A model generated the notes under the pieces. The model searched no databases. It was not told where the DNA came from and was given only the letters and a program-made list of their open reading frames with translations. Made by a program: the position numbers and the translations under genes. This document shows, in pieces, positions 1 to 7,100 of a stretch of DNA of 12,101 nucleotides. This DNA is from Gemmatimonadales bacterium UBA4718. Its GTDB lineage: Bacteria; Gemmatimonadota; Gemmatimonadetes; Gemmatimonadales; Gemmatimonadaceae. Within the stretch, counting starts at the first letter, position 1, and each line of letters starts with the position of its first letter. The DNA lies in NCBI GenBank assembly GCA_002404375.1, contig DHJO01000228.1:1154-13254 (forward strand), written 5' to 3'.

Positions 1-1491
1 GAAGCTGACGGCTGGTACACGCCGGCCAAGCAAAAGGTGACGCTAGCCGATGTCAAGGCGAGCGCCTTCACCGCCCGCCTCGTCTACAGCTTCCCACTGG
101 GGAACATGCCGTCCATCCACATCGGAGCAGGCGGAGCTCTCGAGAACTTCCGCGGAGCCACTGCAACGTCGGCAGGAACCTATCAGTTTGGAGCGAACGG
201 ACTGGTCGGGTTCAACCTCGGTTTCGGCGGCGTTGCGCTTCGTGTCGACGGCCTGCTGAACTATCTGCCATCAAATGGTGGCAAGATGGATTTCGGCGCT
301 CAAGCTGGACTCCAGCTGTCACCGGACCTCCGCGACCTTTTCGGTGGCGGCGCGACCGGCAACCCCGTCATGTGGGCTCCGTATCAGTGGTGGGATGAAC
401 TCGTCGCGCCACTCCCGGGAACGGTCGAACTAGGTGGCTTCGTTCAATGGAGCCATTTTGACGACAACGCAGGGCGTGCCGGAGCTAATCCGAAGAACGG
501 AATTGGTTACGGTGGTCGCCTCGGCGTCTTCCTCAGTGATCCCAAGTGGGAGATCGAAGGGGACGGCTACTATTCGCCTCAGACGAATCGCGCTTTGCCC
601 TGCTGCAGTGTTGCACAGCCCACTGACGTCAATGCGCACGCTTTCGCCACTCGCCTGAACTACAACTTCCCGATCGGTAACTTTATCGGCGGCAGGCAGA
701 GCCAGTTCATCATCGGCGCAGGCGGTGTTCGCACGAGCTACAAGTTCAAGAGCGCAACGGCAGGAGACAGCTACACCTATAACTTCGGTGCCAGCGGCCT
801 GGCGGGAATTCGTCTCGGCGTAGCCAATCGCACCGCGATTCGTATCGACGGTGTCGTTGATTACATGCCGAATTCTCAGCCAAGCGCAAACCTCAACTTC
901 CACGTTCGTGGTGGCCTGAGCTTGCTGTTTGGAGGTGCGCGTCCGGAGGTTATGTGCACGTACGCAGGTCTCGAGAGCATTCCAGCTTCGAGCCCGAACT
1001 GCGTTGCGCCGCCGCCGCCACCGCCACCACCGCCACCGCCGCCGACCTGCCAGTACAACCCGAACATTCTGGCGACGGATCCGGCTTGCGTAGCTCCACT
1101 AGTGGCAGTGGTTGATACCACAGCTATCACCGCTCCGATCTACTTCGACTTCGACAAGTCGACGATCAGGTCAGATGCGGCCGCTACACTCGATCGCAAG
1201 GTCCCGTGGCTGCAGGCTAACTCGGGCATGCGGATTCGTATCGAGGGTAACGCAGACGAGCGTGGCTCCGACGAGTACAACCTGGCCCTCGGCCAGCGCC
1301 GTGCGGCTTCCGCCAAGCGGTACCTCGTTGACCACGGCATTGCGGCAGATCGCTTCGACCTCGTGAGCTATGGCGAGGAGCGCCCGGTTTGCACCGAGCA
1401 CAACGAAGCCTGCTGGCAGCAGAACCGTCGCGATGACTTCCGTATCGTGACAATCGGCAGCGACAGAATCGTCGCACCGCCGCAGGAGTAA
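1..1491 (+). CDS. OmpA/Pal-family outer-membrane protein with two tandem beta-barrel units (5' truncated)
   Basis: The reading frame is open from base 1, so the start and signal peptide lie upstream of the window; a GTG at 37 is internal. Residues here count from base 1 (496 visible). Residues 1-114 are the end of one small beta-barrel unit and about 138-311 a complete second one. The two share matching strands: EADGWYTP at 1 against EGDGYYSP at 186, and an F-x-R-L-x-Y-x-F-P-x-GN strand in each. A linker (319-366) has two Cys pairs around 12 prolines. From about 376 comes an OmpA/Pal domain with the GNADERGSDEYN motif; D419 and R434 sit where OmpA-like domains bind the diaminopimelate of peptidoglycan. 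C464 and C471 could form a disulfide. Family knowledge: such proteins tie the outer membrane to the cell wall and may form small pores. A terminator follows. The OmpA domain is certain; the barrel count is inferred. Confidence 0.93.
   Translation, partial: EADGWYTPAKQKVTLADVKASAFTARLVYSFPLGNMPSIHIGAGGALENFRGATATSAGTYQFGANGLVGFNLGFGGVALRVDGLLNYLPSNGGKMDFGAQAGLQLSPDLRDLFGGGATGNPVMWAPYQWWDELVAPLPGTVELGGFVQWSHFDDNAGRAGANPKNGIGYGGRLGVFLSDPKWEIEGDGYYSPQTNRALPCCSVAQPTDVNAHAFATRLNYNFPIGNFIGGRQSQFIIGAGGVRTSYKFKSATAGDSYTYNFGASGLAGIRLGVANRTAIRIDGVVDYMPNSQPSANLNFHVRGGLSLLFGGARPEVMCTYAGLESIPASSPNCVAPPPPPPPPPPPPTCQYNPNILATDPACVAPLVAVVDTTAITAPIYFDFDKSTIRSDAAATLDRKVPWLQANSGMRIRIEGNADERGSDEYNLALGQRRAASAKRYLVDHGIAADRFDLVSYGEERPVCTEHNEACWQQNRRDDFRIVTIGSDRIVAPPQE
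1009..1044 (+). repeat. Polyproline-coding CCN tract in the OmpA linker
   Basis: Twelve consecutive proline codons (a mixture of CCG and CCA) encode residues 337-348 of the OmpA-like protein. The tract separates the outer-membrane barrels from the peptidoglycan-binding domain and probably acts as a stiff spacer across the periplasm. As a GC-rich triplet repeat it could change length by slippage in steps of one residue without breaking the frame. Confidence 0.85.
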
Positions 1492-1497
1492 GCACCT

Positions 1498-1533
1498 TCT
1501 CTGACCGATCCTCGAAAGGGGGTCGGTCAGAGA
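1498..1533 (+). terminator. First hairpin downstream of the OmpA-like gene
   Basis: A perfect 11-bp stem pairs 1498-1508 (tctctgaccga) with 1523-1533 (tcggtcagaga). It extends inward through weaker pairs to a C-GAAA-G tetraloop at 1513-1518. It begins six bases after the stop codon and has no T tract of its own. It may protect the mRNA 3' end or assist the terminator immediately after it. Confidence 0.7.
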
Positions 1534-1535
1534 CT

Positions 1536-1573
1536 AAAAGGCGGGGTGTCCCGAAAGGGCCCCCGCCTTTTTT
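1536..1573. terminator. Rho-independent terminator, probably bidirectional
   Basis: Bases 1536-1546 (aaaaggcgggg) pair with 1561-1571 (ccccgcctttt). The stem continues past two bulged T residues to a GAAA tetraloop at 1553-1556. Six T residues (1568-1573) follow on the plus strand, ending the OmpA-like transcript. On the minus strand the same stem is followed by TTTTAG, and the comM stop lies 23 bases before it, so it can serve the convergent comM transcript as well, with a shorter T tract. Confidence 0.88.
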
Positions 1574-1596
1574 GCATCTTCTCGCTTTCGTTTCTA

Positions 1597-3156
1597 CTAG
1601 ATCTCGGCTTGGGTCGAGGCAGCGTGTCCTCCGATCGGTTCGTTCCGAACGAGGGGGCGATAGCGGAGAGCTTCCGCTACGTGAGCTGGGACGACCTCCG
1701 TGACGTTCTCGAGGTCGGCGATCGTGCGGGCCACTTTCAGCACGCGATGATAGCCCCGCGCGGAGAGACCCAAACGCTCCGCAGCGACTTGCAAGAGCGT
1801 TCTTGCTTCGGCGTGCACTGGTGTGTTGGCATCCAACCAGCGGCCGATCGCGTAAGCGTTGCACGAGACTCCCGGTTTTCTGCCGAATCTCTTTCGCTGA
1901 GTCGCGCGAGCGCGCTCGACGCGCGAGCGAATTGAGGCGGAAGAATCTCCGTTGCTCACGCAACTCAGGTCGCGGAGTGCAACAGCACCTACCGTTACGT
2001 GCATGTCTATTCTGTCAGCGAGCGGACCAGAGATGCGCGCGTTGTAGCGCTCGATGTCGCTCGCGCTGCAGTTGCACACTCCGCCTGGATCTGCCGCTCT
2101 GCCGCACGGACAGGGGTTGGACGCGCCTATCAGTGTGAAGCGGGCAGGATAGCTCACCGCTTGTGACGCCCGGGCGATTACAACTCTCCCGTCCTCCATC
2201 GGTTGTCTGAGCCCATCGAGCACGTGCCTCGGGAACTCGAGCATCTCGTCCAGGAAGAGCACACCGTGATGGGCGAGACTCACTTCGCCCGGCCGAGGCA
2301 TTGAGCCTCCGCCGATTAGCCCGGCGCTGGAGATGGAGTGATGCGGCGCCCGGAACGGGCGCATTCCTGCGCTCACATTGCTGCGTCCGAGAACGCCTGC
2401 GACGGAATGGATGGCAATAACTTCGAGTGCTTCGTCTTCGCCCAGCGAGGGGAGGATTGTCGGCATCCGCCGCGCAAGCATTGTCTTTCCGGCACCGGGC
2501 GGGCCGATCAGCAGCACATTGTGTCCGCCCGCAGCTGCCACTTCGAGCGCGCGCTTGGCTGCTTCCTGGCCGACGACATCAGCGAAGTCAGTTCCCTCGG
2601 TGCTTGCCTCCAATGAGCCGTTGACTTCGCTGGCTGGTGTCAGCGCGCCGGCGCGCAGTTCGCGGACGAGATCACTGAGCGCGAGTGGCGACGAGAGCCG
2701 GAGGGCGCTTACGCGAGCGGCCTCGGCGACGTTGGGTGTCGGCAGAACGAGCGTCGAGATGCCGGTGCGGAGCGCGTGGCGCGCGATCGACAGCGCCCCG
2801 CGCATCGGCCGCAGTCCGCCATCGAGACCCAGCTCGCCCACGAACATCCGCTTCTCCGCAGCGCCGGCCTCCAGCTGGCCGGTAGCCACGAGAATCCCGA
2901 TCGCAATCGGCAAGTCGAAAGCGGTGCCTTCCTTCCGTACATCAGCGGGAGCCAGGTTGACGGTGATGCGCCTTGGCGGCACCGTAAACCCGGAATTTAC
3001 GAGAGCAGCACCGACGCGTTCGCGGCTCTCTTTGACTGCGCTCGCTGCGAGCCCGACAATCGTCCACTGCGGAAGTCCCTGCGCCGCGTCGACCTCGACG
3101 ATGACATCGTACGCGTCAATCCCGACGAGGGCAGCCGAACGCACGGCGGCAAGCAT
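1597..3156 (-). CDS. comM: YifB/ComM family Mg-chelatase-like AAA+ ATPase
   Basis: This full-length YifB/ComM protein has 519 residues from the ATG at 3156. A TTG just before it (3159) directly follows an in-frame stop, so the start is one of these two; no clear ribosome-binding site is seen. Residues about 1-140 match the ChlI-like N-terminal domain. The AAA+ core has Walker A GPPGAGKT at 218-225 and Walker B VLFLDE ending at D303-E304. It also has the family hallmark NPCPCG at 347-352, followed by a second Cys-x-Cys and then SGPLADRID. Residues about 400-500 form the C-terminal Mg-chelatase-like domain. Family knowledge: ComM is a hexameric helicase that drives branch migration when transformed DNA is integrated in naturally competent bacteria; it does not chelate magnesium. 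No other competence gene is near. It is convergent with the OmpA-like gene and divergent from the next. Confidence 0.95.
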   Translation of the reverse strand: MLAAVRSAALVGIDAYDVIVEVDAAQGLPQWTIVGLAASAVKESRERVGAALVNSGFTVPPRRITVNLAPADVRKEGTAFDLPIAIGILVATGQLEAGAAEKRMFVGELGLDGGLRPMRGALSIARHALRTGISTLVLPTPNVAEAARVSALRLSSPLALSDLVRELRAGALTPASEVNGSLEASTEGTDFADVVGQEAAKRALEVAAAGGHNVLLIGPPGAGKTMLARRMPTILPSLGEDEALEVIAIHSVAGVLGRSNVSAGMRPFRAPHHSISSAGLIGGGSMPRPGEVSLAHHGVLFLDEMLEFPRHVLDGLRQPMEDGRVVIARASQAVSYPARFTLIGASNPCPCGRAADPGGVCNCSASDIERYNARISGPLADRIDMHVTVGAVALRDLSCVSNGDSSASIRSRVERARATQRKRFGRKPGVSCNAYAIGRWLDANTPVHAEARTLLQVAAERLGLSARGYHRVLKVARTIADLENVTEVVPAHVAEALRYRPLVRNEPIGGHAASTQAEI

Positions 3157-3315
3157 CAATCATGTAATGCGAGACAAGCGCCCGGTGCGAAAGCGTTTGG
3201 AGCCGCGCGAAATCAGTGTTGCGCAGACCGACAAACTGAAGATCCCGGCTCCGCGTCGTGAGCGCTGGTGCGCCGGCGGGCCGCGCGCGTCCTCTCGCGC
3301 CTGAATGGTCCAGCG

Positions 3316-3324
3316 TGATAGTGT
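3316..3324 (+). promoter_or_regulatory. Possible extended -10 promoter (TGATAGTGT)
   Basis: TGA followed by TAGTGT fits an extended -10 element (TGn-TAnnnT). It ends five bases before a GTG at 3330, a spacing that would give a leaderless transcript starting at or near that codon. No convincing -35 is visible. This is a weak, inferred call, useful mainly for choosing the start of the following gene. Confidence 0.25.
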
Positions 3325-3329
3325 TAGGG

Positions 3330-4049
3330 GTGCACCCTTTAATCACGTGGCTCAACGCCAACAGCAACGCAGTCGAGGCGCTCGACAGCGTGGCGGTCGT
3401 CCTTGTGAGCGTCGGTTCTCTCGTGGTCACCATCATCCTGGCGCGCCTGACGGGAAGGTACGTTGCGCTCACAAACACCATTGCCGCAGCAACAAAGGCG
3501 CAAGCAGAGTTCAACTCGGCGCTTCAGAGGGAAGCGAAGGAAGCAGCGTCCGAGTCGCTCTATCATCACGCGCGCAGACTGAAGGCCGTTGTGAACGCTC
3601 TTCCGAAGGATAAGCCGGTGATGGACCAGTTACGCCATTTCAACCTGTTCGGGGAAGGCGATGTGACCGAACTACAACGCCTGACGCAGCTCGTTGGCGG
3701 AGAGGTTTACGGGCAGACATCCCTTGCTTTAACGGGCCTTCACTGGCTACTAGGATTGATTGATCGGATCAAGGCTACACCGGAACTGACTGGGTACGTC
3801 TTGTCGGCGCAGGAGGAAGGAGGCTATCAGCGAAGTGTCAAACTGCTCACCGACGAGCTGGCAATCATTGTAGAAACGTGTCGCCCCACCAGCTTGGCGT
3901 CGCCGACAGAAGACGACGCGGGCACCATGGGGAGTGAACCGAGCGGGTGGACCGGACAGTTTTCGAGGCTATTCAGCTCAGCGACGGGTCAACACCCACC
4001 CGACGGGAGAGACGTGAATGCACGCCGTGAGCGAAGGTCCGGTCAGTAG
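3330..4049 (+). CDS. Unrecognised protein with one membrane segment and helical cytoplasmic or periplasmic region
   Basis: I do not recognise the family. From the GTG at 3330 the product has 239 residues; GTG codons at 3321 and 3258 are alternative starts, the latter giving 263. I prefer 3330 because the residues before it look like translated GC-rich non-coding sequence and a -10-like element sits just upstream. One hydrophobic segment lies at about residues 21-38 (VAVVLVSVGSLVVTIILA). It is followed by a charged, Ala/Glu-rich, probably helical stretch (about 45-85), a mixed region to about 195, and a low-complexity Gly/Ser/Arg-rich tail. The pattern suggests a single-pass inner-membrane protein with a soluble C-terminal domain. 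It is divergent from comM, and 80 bases separate it from the receptor gene downstream. The frame is open over more than 700 bases, and the membrane segment supports a real gene. Confidence 0.68.
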   Translation: MHPLITWLNANSNAVEALDSVAVVLVSVGSLVVTIILARLTGRYVALTNTIAAATKAQAEFNSALQREAKEAASESLYHHARRLKAVVNALPKDKPVMDQLRHFNLFGEGDVTELQRLTQLVGGEVYGQTSLALTGLHWLLGLIDRIKATPELTGYVLSAQEEGGYQRSVKLLTDELAIIVETCRPTSLASPTEDDAGTMGSEPSGWTGQFSRLFSSATGQHPPDGRDVNARRERRSGQ

Positions 4050-4115
4050 TCTCACAGCAATCCCAGAGCGACGCGCGTAACAATCACGGCGACCCTCGCC
4101 TGATCAGTACCATCT

Positions 4116-4120
4116 GGGGA
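4116..4120 (+). promoter_or_regulatory. Candidate ribosome-binding site GGGGA for the TonB-dependent receptor
   Basis: GGGGA ends nine bases before the ATG at 4130. It directly abuts the alternative TTG at 4121, which is too close for initiation there. This spacing, with the signal-peptide-like residues that follow the ATG, decides the start in favour of 4130. Confidence 0.4.
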
Positions 4121-4129
4121 TTGTTTTGC

Positions 4130-7100
4130 ATGATATTGAAATGCGGTCTTTTGTCGGGCGCCGTCCTCGCGCTGACTATCGCGTTGTCGGGCCGAGCTGC
4201 CGCGCAGGTTGGATCTACGACAGACATTTTGATGGGTCGCATCACGGCTCCCGACAGCCAGGCTGTCGCTGGCGCGCGCGTCGAAGCCACATCGGTCGAA
4301 ACTGGAATCACGCGCACCAAGACCACCGGCGCTGATGGTCGGTACACGATCGTGTTTCCGGACGGAGGCGGGACGTACCGCCTTACAGTGCGCGCACTCG
4401 GAATGGCGCCCGTCACGCGCACGATCTCACGGCAGGGAGACGAAGACCGGATGATCACCGACTTCGACATGGGCCGGATCGCGACTCAGCTCGCCACAGT
4501 CCAAGTGCGCGCCCCACCGCGGCGAGGAGACCCGTCGCAGCGGCCGGAGCCTGGCAGCACCGAGCGAAATCTGAATCCGAATCTCGTAAACCGGCTGCCG
4601 GTGGATGCGGGCGATCTTGTTGCTCTCGCTGCGCTCGCACCCGGAGTCATCGCGGTACCGGGGACGGATACGACAAAGGCTTCATTCTCGGTTGCGGGTC
4701 AGCCGGCTAATCAGAACAACATCACGCTCGACGGCCTGAGTTTCGGCGCGGGCAGCGTTCCGCAGGAAGCGGTGCGCAATACTCGTGTTGTTACGAGCAC
4801 ATACGATGTGGCGCGCGGTCAGTTTACTGGCGGACAAGTCGCATCGACCACGCGGGGCGGCACGAACAACGTGCAAGGCGCGTTCAGCTACTCGTTGCGT
4901 GACCCGAGCCTCGAGTTCGTCGACGACACCAATCCGGCTTTCGGCCAGAAGTACACCCAGAATCAGTTGAGCGGCGGCGCCGGTGGCCCCATCATCAAGG
5001 ACAAGCTTTTCACATTCGGCGCGATCAGCTTCACGCACCGCACCGATCCGCTCCTCTCCCTTCTCGCCGCCGACCCTCTCACGCTCCAGCGGCTCGGCAC
5101 CAACCCCGATTCCGTCACTCGGTTTCTGAACATCGTTCAGACGTTCGGTCTTCCGCTCACATCTCCGCTCGCTCCTGACGAGCGTCTCAACAACAATACG
5201 TCCGCGCTGGTCCGTGTCGACTATAACCTCGCCGAAGATCATTCGCTGATGCTGCGCGGCGACTGGCGCGGCAACACACAGCTTGGCTCCCGTCTGAACG
5301 CGCTCGCCTTGCCGCACTCCGGCGGGAATCTCAGAGGCACGGGCGGCGGCGGCATGATGACGCTCACCTCGCACATGGGGATGTTCATCAACGAGCTGCG
5401 GGGCTACAAATCGATCGACAACCGGAATACCGAAGGTTACTTGTCGGTACCGGACGGACGCGTCGTAGTCTCGTCGATACTTGGCGACGGGACAAACGCG
5501 ATCTCAACACTCCAGTTCGGCGGCAATCCTTCGCTGCCGCAGGAAACGAAGTCGAGTCTGCTGGAGGTCAGCGACGAGATCTCCCGTCTCACCACTGCTG
5601 GCGGACACCGATTCAAGCTCGGCGGACTCCTCAATCAGCAACGCAGCTCGATCGGATTCATTCCAAACCGGTTCGGTACATTCACCTTCAACTCGCTCGC
5701 TGATTTCGAGGCTGGCCAGCCAACGCAGTTCACCCGAACATTGTTCGCGCGTGACCAGCAGTCGGCCACAAACAACGCTGCGGTGTATCTCGGCGATTCC
5801 TGGCGTATGACGCCGCAATTCCAGGTGACGTACGGACTTCGCATGGAAGGATCGCGGTATCCGGACAAGCCCGACTACAACCCCGAAGTGGAAGCGACCT
5901 TCGGGAGACGGACGGACAATCTTCCCTCTGAAGTGAGCGTCAGCCCGCGAGCGGGATTCAGCGTGTTCGTGGGCGAGTCGCAGTTCGGCCCGCCACCGCT
6001 GACTCTCCGCGGTGGAATCGGCGAATTTCGTGGGACTGCACCCGCTCAGCTCTTCGCATCTGCGCTCAACGCGACCGGGCTCATCAATGGACAATCTCTG
6101 CTCACGTGCGTCGGCGCAGCGGCACCGACTCCCGACTGGGCTGCGTACCTCGCCGATCCGTCGACAATCCCCACGTCGTGCAACGGAGGAACTCCGATCT
6201 TCGCGAACCAGCGCCGCAATGTCACGGTGTTCGATCCAGGCTTTCAGGCGCCTCGCGCGTGGCGCGCATCGTTCGGCCTTAGCCGCCGGTTCTGGGATCG
6301 CTTTTCATTCTCCGTCGATGCGGGATACGCGCGCGGGGTAGCGCAGACCGGGCAGATCGACATCAACCTGGACACCACTGCTAAATTCACACTCTCGAAC
6401 GAAAACAACCGGCCCGTTTACGCTCCAGCCAATGCGATCGTTCCGACAACCGGCGCCGTTTCTGTGTTTGGCTCCCGACTTTATCCGCAGTTCGGCGTCG
6501 TCAGTCAGATCGAGTCGCATCTGCGATCGGATACCAAGCAGCTCACGCTTGGCCTCAACGGGATAACAACAAAAGGAATTCTTCTCAACGCGTCATACAC
6601 GTTGACGAGCTCTTTCGATCAGTCGCAGGGCTTCTCGCAAGGAACCGTGCAGGGCTTCGGGGGAACACCGGGATCGACTCCCGGCAATCCCAACCTATCG
6701 GAGTGGGGTCGCAGCGATAACGCGCGGCGTCACGCGCTGCTCGGCACGATCACCTACCCGATCAAGCCGGTGCTCGAGCTGACAATGATCGCGCGCGCGA
6801 CCTCCGGCAGCTATTACTCGCCGCTGGTCGGCGGAGACATCAACGGCGACGGACGCAGTAACAACGACCGAGCATTCGTGTTCGACCCCGCGGTCGCTGC
6901 GGCAGCCGGAGACACCGCCGTCGCGAATGGCATGACTCGTCTGCTCGCCAGCACTTCGTCGCGCGCCCGCGATTGTCTTCTCAGCCAGACGGGGAAGGTC
7001 GCCTCGCGGAGCAGCTGCTCGAGCCCGTGGTCGCCGGCGCTCGATCTGCAAATGAACATACGGCCCGCGGCGTTTGGCCTCGATCGAAGACTAACCATCT

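Noticed and set aside
1217..1963. 248-codon open frame on the minus strand spanning the terminator
   Set aside because: It crosses the end of comM, the terminator hairpins and the OmpA domain; its composition is strongly Arg/Ser-rich and it has no domain.
2378..3304. 308-codon open frame on the plus strand
   Set aside because: It lies opposite comM, whose protein has all YifB motifs; the translated frame is Ser/Arg/Ala-rich with no recognisable domain, as expected of a shadow frame in GC-rich DNA.
4088..4100. Inverted repeat ggcga-ccc-tcgcc upstream of the receptor gene
   Set aside because: A 5-bp stem with no conserved aptamer-like context; too short to call an operator or riboswitch.
4682..5374. 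230-codon open frame on the minus strand
   Set aside because: Antisense to the plug and barrel of the TonB-dependent receptor; Arg/Glu-rich composition typical of a complement frame.
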